DNA from: an uncultured Acetatifactor sp. | GTDB taxonomy: Bacteria; Bacillota; Clostridia; Lachnospirales; Lachnospiraceae | Length of the DNA: 12,753 nucleotides | Direction: 5' to 3' | NCBI GenBank assembly: GCA_910587555.1 | Contig: CAJULV010000085.1 | Span: forward strand, 1-12,753 | Shown here: positions 1 to 7,076 of the stretch, in pieces | How the letters are laid out: the number at the start of each line of letters is the position of its first letter | Position numbering within the stretch: the first letter of the stretch is position 1 | Made by a program: the position numbers and the translations under genes | Notes under the pieces: generated by a model | The model's input: the letters and a program-made list of their open reading frames with translations, nothing else | Told to the model about the DNA's origin: nothing | Database searches by the model: none

Positions 1-93
1 TATGGTTGCTTTAATCGCTATCAGACTTTCATACTGCTGGCCAGCAATATATGTATGGCTCCCAGATGGAAACCAGAAATGCGGTGATTCCAT
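1..93 (-). other. Possible start of a gene running off the left edge
   Basis: An ATG at 93-91 opens a 31-codon minus-strand frame that stays open to the window edge; it begins MESPHFWFPSG. I do not recognise the product. Only a weak AAAGGG-like sequence precedes it, and that sequence is part of a small hairpin (TTGCCC/GGGCAA, about 93-110). A 12-bp perfect palindrome, TGCTGGCCAGCA, lies inside it at 35-46. It is on the far side of the hairpin repeat that truncates the aldo/keto reductase, so it may be part of an inserted element or unrelated sequence. It does not continue the reductase in any frame I checked. A chance open frame is quite possible. Confidence 0.18.
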
Positions 94-118
94 TGCCCTT
101 TTTCGGGCAAAAAAATAA

Positions 119-172
119 GGGGACAAGTTAGTGCAACCCCTTGATTTTTCTGGGTTCTTCTAACTTGTCCCT
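119..172. repeat. Long hairpin, probable transposable-element end
   Basis: GGGGACAAGTTAG at 119-131 is matched by its reverse complement at 160-172, 12 of 13 bases (last base T instead of C). An inner stem, AACCC (135-139) with GGGTT (152-156), makes a two-stage hairpin with a short T-rich loop. The outer arm supplies the TAG that stops the reductase frame (162-160), and the last reductase-like codons end next to the hairpin. GGGGAC-type subterminal hairpins are known at the ends of elements moved by Y1 (IS200/REP-type) transposases in Bacillota; assigning this copy to such an element is inference, because no transposase lies in the window. It could instead be a small non-autonomous hairpin repeat. 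Confidence 0.5.
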
Positions 173-519
173 ATTATAACACCAGCATCAATGTAATCTG
201 TCTGTATCCGGGCCAGCAGATCTTCAAAGGCTTCTCTGCATTTCTCCGGATCCCGGGTGCGGACATACTGGCCGTTCTGCCAGGTAGAGCCTATATGCCC
301 CTGGATCAGCCAGCGCTCCCGTTTTCCCGCCAGCGCCCTGCCGATATTGGTACGGACATTGGGTTCCGACATCCAGCAGTCAAGTATATTAATTCCCAGA
401 TTTTCCGCGCAGTCTATAACCGCCTTACACTCGTCATAGCTGTGGCGCTCCAGCCATTCGCCGCCAAGGCCGATTTCGCTGACCATCAGTTCTGTTTTTC
501 CAAGTCTCCGATAAATCAT
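160..519 (-). pseudogene. Aldo/keto reductase, truncated N-terminal part
   Basis: The 119-residue frame starts MIYRRLGKTELMVSEIGLGG, the first strand and loop of the AKR TIM barrel, and runs through the D47 region, the NIGRAL helix, the IQGHIGS strand and QTDYIDAG. It then stops after six more codons read partly from the hairpin repeat. Full relatives are roughly three times longer, and many end in a 4Fe-4S ferredoxin-like domain, so about two thirds is missing. In this subgroup the usual catalytic Tyr and Lys positions are already unlike classical reductases (DCWMSEP and QGH), which suggests a non-canonical redox role even in the intact form. The start is supported by AGGAG seven bases upstream of the ATG, and a promoter-like pair lies further up. 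The product is probably non-functional. The rest of the gene may lie beyond the left edge past an insertion. Confidence 0.8.
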
Positions 520-579
520 CCTCCTGCTCCTCTCAATGTTTTTGTTTTAGACCATTTTAATCCTCTTCCAGATAGTCAC

Positions 580-612
580 CTATATCCTAATATAGCTTCC
601 CGGCACTGTCAA
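580..612 (-). promoter_or_regulatory. Candidate sigma-A promoter with dyad for the reductase gene
   Basis: On the minus strand, TTGACA (612-607) is a perfect -35 box. It is followed after 17 bp by TAGGAT (589-584), a fair -10 (4 of 6). The dyad CTATAT-N4-ATATAG (580-595) overlaps the -10 and could be an operator. The -35 begins only seven bases after the stop codon of the exported hydrolase, so the reductase probably has its own transcription start, although read-through from the upstream operon is not excluded: I see no terminator between them. Confidence 0.5.
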
Positions 613-619
613 TATCTGC

Positions 620-1678
620 TTAGGCAGTTTTTCTGATATGGATTTTCGGTTTCACATTCGGCCTTCCTTTCTGCGCCCTTGATGCTTCCCCCGCCACGGA
701 ATCTGCCGGTTCCTTTTCCTGAAGTACTTCCTCCGAACCTGCCGTGTCCTTTCCTGTTGACGGCATCAATGAGCCTGCAGCCGCATCCTGAGATACTGCA
801 GTCTCTTCTTCTGCTTTGCCCTCTCCAAATGCCTCATTGACAAACCCCATCAGTTCATCGGCCAGCTCCTCCCTGGCTTTCCGCTCCTCCTGCGTCTTCG
901 GTAAAACCGCATATCCAAGTTCTCCCTCCTCCGGAACCGTAATCATATCCGTACCATGATCTGAACCCTCTGCAATATGAATCTCCTTCTGGTCAGATCT
1001 GCAGGCTTCGTAGAGGGACTCCACATGCTCCTGATACACACCCGGAGCATTCTGCCAGTCTTCCCTGGAAACGGCAAAAAACGCCGGTGCGGTGACGGAC
1101 TCCATGGCGCTTATCGCATCGATCTCCATGCCATGCGCCGGTGCGGAAAGAATTACCACTCCCACCAATTCCGGAATCTCTGCCGCAGCAACCGCCGTGG
1201 CCGTCCCGCCATAGGACGCTCCCATGGCAATGATCTCCGTCACCCCCCGTTCCCGCAGAACTTGGGCAGCCGCCAGTACATCCAAATCCCACCTCTGGCT
1301 CATTCCGGCGGCTGCCGAACCGGAAGGTGCAATATCACGGAACTCCCACAATATCACCTGATACCCTTCCTCCGCCAGACGCTCCCCAAAGGGAAGCCAG
1401 CTCTTCAACCCCCATCCCCTCGCATGTCCAAGCGTTATCCCCCTGCTGCCTGTCCCCAGGACATAGCCGCACAGTGCCACCCCGTCCTCCGTGACGAACT
1501 GCACCGCGTTTTCCTGATATCCCTCTGGAAAACCATATCCTTCCGGCAGCCCGTCCTCCGTGGGGACATCCTGTCCTATGGCAATTATAATGCTGTAATC
1601 ATTCTGTGCATGAGCCGACATTGTATTTCCAAATGTCAGCATCAACAACAGCACCCATAAGCACCCTGTCTTTTTCAT
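620..1678 (-). CDS. Exported alpha/beta hydrolase with acidic C-terminal tail
   Basis: The ATG at 1678-1676 gives a 352-residue protein beginning with a clear Sec signal peptide: KK, a hydrophobic core of about 15 residues, then AHA-Q with predicted cleavage after residue 24. No lipobox is seen, so the mature protein is probably released or loosely held at the cell surface. An alpha/beta hydrolase fold follows. GASYGG at 153-158 contains the nucleophile Ser155, SREDW gives a candidate acid Asp207, and SDHG gives His241. The hydrolase part ends near residue 285. The last 65 or so residues are rich in E, A, S and G and end in a basic stretch (KPKIHIRK), perhaps for wall association. An in-frame ATG at 1780 adds 34 residues but would bury the signal peptide; GGGAAGGGAG about ten bases before 1678 supports the shorter start. 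It follows the LRR lipoprotein by 123 bp. The substrate is unknown; esterase or dienelactone-hydrolase-like activity is the family guess. Confidence 0.8.
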   Translation of the reverse strand: MKKTGCLWVLLLMLTFGNTMSAHAQNDYSIIIAIGQDVPTEDGLPEGYGFPEGYQENAVQFVTEDGVALCGYVLGTGSRGITLGHARGWGLKSWLPFGERLAEEGYQVILWEFRDIAPSGSAAAGMSQRWDLDVLAAAQVLRERGVTEIIAMGASYGGTATAVAAAEIPELVGVVILSAPAHGMEIDAISAMESVTAPAFFAVSREDWQNAPGVYQEHVESLYEACRSDQKEIHIAEGSDHGTDMITVPEEGELGYAVLPKTQEERKAREELADELMGFVNEAFGEGKAEEETAVSQDAAAGSLMPSTGKDTAGSEEVLQEKEPADSVAGEASRAQKGRPNVKPKIHIRKTA

Positions 1679-1801
1679 ATGCTTATGTCTCCCTTCCCTG
1701 ATCACCTTGTTATCTATCTGCACACAGCCTAGCGGGCACATACGCCCTTGCATCTCCCTGCTTTTAGCCGGCTGCATCATATCAAACTGCCCACAGCTGA
1801 A

Positions 1802-3979
1802 TCACTCCTCCTGTATTTCTCCGGTATCGTCATGCAACAGATAAACCCTGTTTTCCTCTTTCCTGCTATAACAAATGACATGATAAAGCTGTCCCTCTCT
1901 CTCCGTCAGACCGTCATAATAAATATAATCTCCCTCCCATGCCCTTGTCTGCATTCCGCTGTCTGTTTCTTCCGCCTCATTCTCCTCTGTTCCCGGAACG
2001 ACAACATAATAATCCGGCAGTTCCACCCCTTTCAGCAGTTCATATCCTGTCTTCTGCCATGCCGCATAAGGCAAATCCGCTTTTTCCCCATTAGGGACCA
2101 TGGCCTTCACGAATTGATCCAGGGCCTCCTTTGCGGTTATGGCTGTATCCAGTTTTTCCTCATATACGTTATAAGACGCATCATACAGTTCCATCCGGGG
2201 AAAAGCCTTATGAACAGGATGCTCCGCGTCTGCCAGATCAACCCTTACCATGCGGAAACCGTCCATGGCAATGGCATAGGAGACCCAGGTATCATTTTTC
2301 CCATCCGTTACAGTGACTTCATAACCGTCGGCAAAACGGCTGTCTCCCACACGGATGCTCTTTGCCTGCTCCAGTTTCCCATTTCGGCAGCAGTAAATCT
2401 CCGTGGCTGTCATACCGGTACTGCTTCCCCAGCTTTGCTTCAGCATCAGGTAACCGTCCCCCATAAAAATGCCGCGGTAGGGATCTCCCCGCATTCCGCC
2501 GGCATCTGCGCCGCTTACATAAGGCACCTCGGTCATTTCCTGCATGGAACCGTCTTTTTGCTGCAGCAGGACATACAGATGCCGGGTATCCGCAAATAAT
2601 TGGTCCTGCTCCTGCTCCCCAAATGTCCCGTCTATCACAAAGGCCAGATCCATTCTGCCGTCACCGTCCAAATCCCCTTCCACAGCATCAATGCATGTAT
2701 ATTCCGTAACATCTGGATGCTCTTTTTCGATCCAGGCTTCTGCAAATTCTGTTTTTTCATCTATCGGCTCATCGCTTTTCCAGGAAAGCAGGGGCACTTC
2801 CCACACAGGCTGCAAATCAGTACAGGAATTTCCGAATACAGATGCGAACATCAGTTCTTCTTTTCCTGCCAGAGGCGACAAATCCGAAATCCTGTTGTCC
2901 GAAAGTCCTGCCTGGTTCAAATGTGTCAGGCCGCCCAGGGCGGAGAGATCGCTGATCTCATTTCCGTCCAAAGCCAGATCATAGAGATTTGTCAGACTCT
3001 CCAATGGCGAAATATCCCTGATCTGATTTTCAGCCAGTCCCAACCGCTCCAATTTGGTCAGGCCTGTCAACGGGGTCAGGTCTGTAATGGAATTCGTATT
3101 CAGGTTGATGCTGTGAAGTTCTGTTAATTCCCTTACAAAACCAATATCCCGGATTCCGCAGTTCTGCAATCCCAGATCCTGCAGGCTGCCAAGCTTTCCC
3201 ACTGCTTCCATATTCCGGGCATGGGAATTGCCGCCAAGCGCCAGTTCCACCAATCCCTGCAGATTTTCCAATACAGCAATATCTTCAATCTTCGTCTCAT
3301 ACAGGGACAACCGTTCCAACTGCGGCATATCTTTCAAAAATTCCATGTCTTTAACCCGGCAGTTTGGCAGATATAGTTCCGTAATCTGTTTCATCTCTGC
3401 CAGAAAGGAAAGGTCCATCTCTTCTTTTGCAGAATTTATGCAGAGTTCCCGCAGCCCGGAAAGTCCGGCAATTGGGGTAAAATCCGAAACCCCGGAACCC
3501 TCCCAGGAACCAAAATCAATCACCAGGCTTTTCAGATTCGGCAGATAAGACAGAGCCTCCAGAGAGTGCAGAGCGCTTCTGCCGGCAGGCCTCTTCAATA
3601 CCAGTTCTTCACACTGATTCAGCCTGTCCAGAATCCGTTCCTCCGTGTCCCGGCTGTCAATGTCCGCCTCATACCATACACAATCCCGAAACCCCTCATC
3701 CCTGATCAGACGGGCCAGTATCTGTTGCGCGCTGCCTTCTTCGCTTCGTTCTTCGCTGCTTTCCTCTGCTGCCTCCGGCATTGGTGCAGGGCTTTCCGAG
3801 ACTGCTGCCTCCGGCATAAATGCAGGGCTTTCCGGGACTGCTGCCTCCCACGTCTCCCCGTGTTCCTGTCCTGCACCCCGGTCCGGACCCGGCTGACTGC
3901 ATCCGGTCAGAAGCAAAACGCAGAGCAGGATCCGGACCCCCCTTTTCCACCTGTTTTTCCTCTTAAGAGATTTACGCAT
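1802..3979 (-). CDS. Leucine-rich-repeat surface lipoprotein
   Basis: This is a 725-residue protein. A basic start (MRKSLKRKNRWKRG) and a short hydrophobic stretch lead to LLTGC, a lipobox with Cys27 as the lipidated residue, so it should sit on the outer face of the membrane. Residues 40-85 form an acidic, Pro/Ala/Glu-rich linker with a 12-residue tandem repeat. About residues 125-395 are 22-residue leucine-rich repeats of the SDS22/internalin type (pattern L-x-x-L-x-L-x-x-N-x-I-x-D-I-x-P-L), normally a protein-binding solenoid. Residues 436-444 (DLDGDGRMD) form an EF-hand/FG-GAP-like calcium loop at the start of a C-terminal module of about 300 residues that I cannot name. The start is fixed by AGGGG, which lies inside the last codons of the HAD gene; only three bases separate that stop from this ATG, so translation is likely coupled. 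The partner is unknown, and adhesion or sensing is inference. Confidence 0.85.
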   Translation of the reverse strand: MRKSLKRKNRWKRGVRILLCVLLLTGCSQPGPDRGAGQEHGETWEAAVPESPAFMPEAAVSESPAPMPEAAEESSEERSEEGSAQQILARLIRDEGFRDCVWYEADIDSRDTEERILDRLNQCEELVLKRPAGRSALHSLEALSYLPNLKSLVIDFGSWEGSGVSDFTPIAGLSGLRELCINSAKEEMDLSFLAEMKQITELYLPNCRVKDMEFLKDMPQLERLSLYETKIEDIAVLENLQGLVELALGGNSHARNMEAVGKLGSLQDLGLQNCGIRDIGFVRELTELHSINLNTNSITDLTPLTGLTKLERLGLAENQIRDISPLESLTNLYDLALDGNEISDLSALGGLTHLNQAGLSDNRISDLSPLAGKEELMFASVFGNSCTDLQPVWEVPLLSWKSDEPIDEKTEFAEAWIEKEHPDVTEYTCIDAVEGDLDGDGRMDLAFVIDGTFGEQEQDQLFADTRHLYVLLQQKDGSMQEMTEVPYVSGADAGGMRGDPYRGIFMGDGYLMLKQSWGSSTGMTATEIYCCRNGKLEQAKSIRVGDSRFADGYEVTVTDGKNDTWVSYAIAMDGFRMVRVDLADAEHPVHKAFPRMELYDASYNVYEEKLDTAITAKEALDQFVKAMVPNGEKADLPYAAWQKTGYELLKGVELPDYYVVVPGTEENEAEETDSGMQTRAWEGDYIYYDGLTEREGQLYHVICYSRKEENRVYLLHDDTGEIQEE
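3768..3848 (-). repeat. 36-bp tandem repeat in the lipoprotein linker
   Basis: GCTGCCTCC recurs at 3768, 3804 and 3840 with a 36-bp period, giving about 2.25 near-identical units. It encodes the 12-residue units AAVPESPAFMPE and AAVSESPAPMPE. The period keeps the reading frame, so slippage would lengthen or shorten the stalk without breaking the gene. Confidence 0.85.
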
Positions 3980-3982
3980 CCA

Positions 3983-4804
3983 TTACCCCTTTCCACAGCG
4001 AAAATTCCGGGCAAGCCATTGGGCAACGCCATCTTCCTCGTTGGATAAAATAATATCCGTAGCGTATTTTTTCAAATCTTCATGGGCATTTTCAACCGCA
4101 TAAGCTTCATCCGCCAATTCAAACAGATCTATATCATTTTTTCCGTCTCCGAAAGCAACTATTTTTTCACATCCAAGCAATGTCTTTAACTGCCTTACGG
4201 CATTTGCCTTCGAGGCATGGAACGGCATGATTTCCAACCACTGTTCCTTTGTATACATTTCAGTCTGATACACACAATGAAACACATCTTTATATTTTTC
4301 ATACAAGGGTTTCAGCTTGTCCTGGCTGTCTATACAGGTGATATAGAAAAGACTTCCTGCTTTCAAATCAGAGACTGCCTTCACTGCATTCGTTCGAATA
4401 TCTCCCTTTCTGCTGGCAAGAAATCTCCCCATTCCCTCTGTGCACAATTCAGGCACAAATGAAAATTTCTCCTTCCCCTCAATATATGCGTATACGATGG
4501 GATAAACCTGATTTTCAAATAAATCATTCAGCACTTCATACACGGAAGTCTCAAAATAGTTTGCAATCAGAATATCTTCCGTCACATTATCAACTACAAA
4601 TGATCCATTATATACAATTAACGGAATGTTACAGCTGATCCCGTCCGTCACTTTTTTCGCAGTCACCAAAGAACGAGCGGTTGCATAGCAGAAAAGCATC
4701 CCCCGTTCCGTCAAATCATTTATCACATGATTCGTAAAATGGGAAGTTCTCTCGTTATTTCTCAACAAGGTTCCGTCCAGATCGGATACATATAAAGTTC
4801 TCAT
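3983..4804 (-). CDS. Cof-type HAD-IIB sugar-phosphate phosphatase
   Basis: The 273-residue length is normal for Cof/YidA-like cytosolic phosphatases. Motif I is SDLDGTLL with nucleophile Asp8 and acid/base Asp10. Motif II is the Thr/Ser of YATARS (about 42-45). Lys199 in HASKANAV is motif III. GDGKND (219-224) supplies the metal-binding Asp residues of motif IV. The region between motifs II and III has the alpha/beta cap of this subclass. Members dephosphorylate sugar phosphates, FMN or similar small molecules, but the substrate cannot be read from sequence. The ATG has AGGAG seven bases upstream. It is 33 bp downstream of the cyclase-like gene and 3 bp upstream of the LRR lipoprotein gene, so it is the second gene of the operon. 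The functional link between a cytosolic phosphatase and a surface lipoprotein is not obvious. Confidence 0.9.
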   Translation of the reverse strand: MRTLYVSDLDGTLLRNNERTSHFTNHVINDLTERGMLFCYATARSLVTAKKVTDGISCNIPLIVYNGSFVVDNVTEDILIANYFETSVYEVLNDLFENQVYPIVYAYIEGKEKFSFVPELCTEGMGRFLASRKGDIRTNAVKAVSDLKAGSLFYITCIDSQDKLKPLYEKYKDVFHCVYQTEMYTKEQWLEIMPFHASKANAVRQLKTLLGCEKIVAFGDGKNDIDLFELADEAYAVENAHEDLKKYATDIILSNEEDGVAQWLARNFRCGKG

Positions 4805-4837
4805 GCTTTTTCTCCTGCCTCCCCCGGGTCAGCTTTT

Positions 4838-5833
4838 TCAGCCTTCTGTATTATTGTCAATATATTGTTTTAAAAAGTCTAGTATTTCAATTGTACAGTC
4901 CACCACCCGATTGTGTCTATAATTTCTGTTACAGGAAAAATATCCGAAATATCCCCATGGGTCCTTAACCTGGGTTCCCCAGTCCCATAACCCGTCTTCC
5001 CGCGCATTTTCCATAATCCAGTCCACAGTGCCTTTCAGGTATAACGCAGAACCTCTGAACTGATTGATATAATTGAATGTCTTAAACCACCTTCTCGTCT
5101 TCTCATACATGAAATTCTCCGGAAGGGTGTCGGGCGTCTTATCCCAAATATATCCGTTTTCGCAGGCGTTGCGCCCCAAATGCCGCAGCATGGCATTTTC
5201 AAGAGAAACGTCAATTTCCTCCCGCCGCTTTAACAGCAATTCACTCTGCATGGGCACCAGCCTGCTTTCCCTGGTGAGAAACACATCATGCTGTGCTGCC
5301 TGGTCCCTCTCATAGGAATATTCCCCATCCTCATAAGCCCTGCCTGCTATGAACAGCCATTGACGCCATGTTTCATCGCATATTCGGGAATGCGGCGTAA
5401 TGGCTTCCAACAGATTGCATACCCTGGCCCTATTCCATGGAACGGCACGTTCATTTTTCCCCCCAATATTTTCATGGCCTGTGCCCAGAAGCAGTTCTTC
5501 CAGATATTCCTTTGCCATAAACAAAATATCCCGATCCTCCACGGTCAGCCCTATATACAGGCAACGCTCAATTCCCACACTGGAAGTAGGTATTTTTGCC
5601 TTCACGGAATAATCTTTTGACTGAAAAGATCCCCACCCGCCATAGCTGTCCTGTGTCTGATACATCTCCTCCACAATATCGCTTTTCAAAAAATCTTTCC
5701 TCAAAAGGGACAGTTCGCTGTCCCCGTAAGGAACATCCAAAATAGAAAACTTTACCTTGTATTGGACTGCAGGATATTCACAAAAATCAAGAAGGGCCTT
5801 TACATTCGGTTTGATATCTTCATATGTAATCAT
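4838..5833 (-). CDS. Squalene/terpenoid-cyclase-like alpha-barrel protein, function unknown
   Basis: The protein has 331 residues, no signal peptide and no membrane segment. It has helical repeats with QW-like motifs: QDSYGGWGSF at 61-70 and EDGLWDWG at 279-286. A conserved-looking C-terminal stretch is rich in aromatic residues (DPWGYFGYFSCNRNYRHN, 291-308). These recall the (alpha/alpha)6 barrel of the prenyltransferase/squalene-oxidocyclase superfamily. The DXDD acid motif of true squalene cyclases is not seen, and at 331 residues it is about half their size, so a cyclase reaction should not be assumed. It may bind or process a lipid, peptide or glycan. AGGGAG six bases before the ATG supports the start. 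It is the first gene of the four-gene operon and lies behind the repeat-rich gap 5834-6009. Confidence 0.6.
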   Translation of the reverse strand: MITYEDIKPNVKALLDFCEYPAVQYKVKFSILDVPYGDSELSLLRKDFLKSDIVEEMYQTQDSYGGWGSFQSKDYSVKAKIPTSSVGIERCLYIGLTVEDRDILFMAKEYLEELLLGTGHENIGGKNERAVPWNRARVCNLLEAITPHSRICDETWRQWLFIAGRAYEDGEYSYERDQAAQHDVFLTRESRLVPMQSELLLKRREEIDVSLENAMLRHLGRNACENGYIWDKTPDTLPENFMYEKTRRWFKTFNYINQFRGSALYLKGTVDWIMENAREDGLWDWGTQVKDPWGYFGYFSCNRNYRHNRVVDCTIEILDFLKQYIDNNTEG

Positions 5834-5860
5834 CTCTTTCTCCCTAATTTATACCCACAA

Positions 5861-5950
5861 ACGCAAATAATTGCCGTCTGCACAGTATAACGAGTGAACG
5901 CCTCGGCAATCCAGAGCTGAAAGCGGCAATTAAATGCGTTCACGAGTATA
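5861..5950. repeat. Interleaved inverted repeats upstream of the four-gene operon
   Basis: Two arms, 5861-5876 and 5924-5939, are inverted copies matching at 14 of 16 positions (ACGCAAATAATTGCCG and CGGCAATTAAATGCGT). Inside and overlapping them a second inverted pair is perfect over 8 bp: GTGAACGC at 5893-5900 and GCGTTCAC at 5937-5944. Each arm group adjoins an AGTATA (minus-strand TATACT) at 5884-5889 and 5945-5950, which could be -10 boxes. This arrangement suggests a regulator-bound control region or a structured leader. No T-run follows the stems, so it does not look like a terminator. Confidence 0.55.
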
Positions 5951-6009
5951 ATTCGCCTTTGCGATATCATTCTACCATATGGCCTTGAGGAACCGTTATC
6001 GCGCACTTT

Positions 6010-7002
6010 TTACCTCTCCCTCATTTTCACAGGCAGCATCAAATCAATCTGTCCGGGAAGGCCGTCCTCTTTCCACCCGTTATGCGCGGCATACACCCAG
6101 TTCAGATGCTCCTCCAGACAGCCGCCCATATTTTCCTCTCCCAGTTCGCTGTACTCCGGTTCATAGTCCTGGCTTTTATTGACCCACTTGGTCAATGCTT
6201 CCCACAGATGAAATTCCGGAAAGGGAATGGTCATCACTGCATACAGCCCGCCTGGAAACTGCTTTTTCTCCATGGGCGCCTTCACTTCCATGTCCTCCGG
6301 AATGGTAACCCAGTCCTCGTAGCCATGGATCCCATTTTCCAGGACACCCGGGTTGGGATGGTTGAAGCCAAACATCCGCGCATCCGGCTTCTTTTCATAT
6401 ACCCCGCTCTCCTGCACGAATCTGGTTACCACTTCCCCCACCGCTTCCTCCGGGTTCTCCCCGATATAATGATAGGACGCCACGGTGCAGGGGGGCAGAC
6501 GCAGAATTCTCACCGACAGCGATTTGTCCAGAATTTCTCCCGCTCTGTTCAGTTCTTCCATACTTACATTCTCCTTTATTTTTGTATTAGGAAAGGCAAG
6601 CGCGCCGGTAATCTCCACCAGGTCCCCGTCTTTCAGCAGGTCAAAATGAATCTGCTGTTTCCGACACTCCCCCAGGCGCTCGGCCAGCTGCTTCAAAAGT
6701 CTGCGTATCAGTGAGAGCGCGGCAATCTCATCGTCAAGCTCCGCCAATTTATCCAGCAAAAGCCGGAGGGATTCATCCTGCTCTGTATCCCCCAGGAGAA
6801 CGCCTATTTCCTTCAGGGAAAGCCGCAGCTTTCTAAGTATCAGAATCTGCTGCAGACGCCGGACAGCTTCTTCGTCGTATATCCGGTAGGCATAATCCTC
6901 ACGCCGCCCGGCTTTGATCAGGCCCAGTTTTTCATAATGCCGAAGCATCCGCGGTGTAACGCCATACTTCCGGGAAACCTGGCTGATCGTAAGATGTTCC
7001 AT
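6010..7002 (-). CDS. MerR-family regulator with GyrI-like ligand-binding domain
   Basis: From the ATG at 7002-7000 the protein has 330 residues. Residues 3-70 are the MerR winged helix-turn-helix (TISQVSRKYGVTPRMLRHYEKLGLI, with RIYDEEAVRRL following). Residues 75-115 form the coiled-coil dimerisation helix. From about 160 to 325 is a GyrI/AraC-type effector-binding domain, including the CLEEHLNW segment (295-302) where such domains carry the ligand-contacting Glu. This is the BmrR/TipA-like plan: multidrug or small-molecule sensing with transcription activated by DNA distortion. An upstream in-frame ATG at 7080 would add 26 residues read through the promoter; AAGGAG eight bases before 7002 decides for the shorter form. 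It is likely autoregulated through the adjacent MerR-type promoter. No efflux pump is next to it, so its target may be the downstream operon, or distant. Confidence 0.88.
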   Translation of the reverse strand: MEHLTISQVSRKYGVTPRMLRHYEKLGLIKAGRREDYAYRIYDEEAVRRLQQILILRKLRLSLKEIGVLLGDTEQDESLRLLLDKLAELDDEIAALSLIRRLLKQLAERLGECRKQQIHFDLLKDGDLVEITGALAFPNTKIKENVSMEELNRAGEILDKSLSVRILRLPPCTVASYHYIGENPEEAVGEVVTRFVQESGVYEKKPDARMFGFNHPNPGVLENGIHGYEDWVTIPEDMEVKAPMEKKQFPGGLYAVMTIPFPEFHLWEALTKWVNKSQDYEPEYSELGEENMGGCLEEHLNWVYAAHNGWKEDGLPGQIDLMLPVKMRER

Positions 7003-7028
7003 CGGCTTCTCTCCTTTCCCTGCCTGCC

Positions 7029-7059
7029 AGTATAAAGGATGACATCGTGTCAAAGTCAA
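7029..7059 (-). promoter_or_regulatory. MerR-type promoter with 19-bp spacer and central operator
   Basis: On the minus strand, TTGACT (7059-7054) and TATACT (7034-7029) are separated by exactly 19 bp. The spacer holds the dyad TGACA-N3-TGTCA (7040-7052). Overlong spacers with a central dyad are the signature of MerR-controlled promoters, where the bound activator twists the DNA to realign the boxes. Predicted transcription would start about 20 bases before the MerR ATG, leaving room only for the AAGGAG site. This strongly suggests autoregulation by the gene it precedes. Confidence 0.82.
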
Positions 7060-7076
7060 GGGGGGTTTTAGAAAAA

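Noticed and set aside
94..118. TTGCCC-TTTTTC-GGGCAA hairpin as a terminator
   Set aside because: On neither strand is the stem followed by a T-run; the A-run is on the wrong side for a plus-strand terminator, and for the minus strand the T-run comes before the stem.
977..1660. Plus-strand 227-codon open frame
   Set aside because: It lies wholly inside the exported hydrolase, whose signal peptide, catalytic motifs and ribosome binding site are clear. The plus-strand product has no recognisable domain.
1748..2599. Plus-strand 283-codon open frame
   Set aside because: It is antisense to the LRR lipoprotein C-terminal module, has an odd residue mix rich in Ile, His and Cys, and has no ribosome binding site.
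3566..4048. Plus-strand frame with a repeated Cys/Arg-rich segment
   Set aside because: Its repeats are just the other strand of the 36-bp repeat in the lipoprotein linker.
5846..5853. TATAAA as the operon -10 box
   Set aside because: The transcript would begin at or inside the ribosome binding site AGGGAG, and there is no decent -35 box at 16-18 bp.
5861..5950. Repeat cluster as a CRISPR array
   Set aside because: The repeats are inverted and unequal, with no regular spacers and no cas genes nearby.
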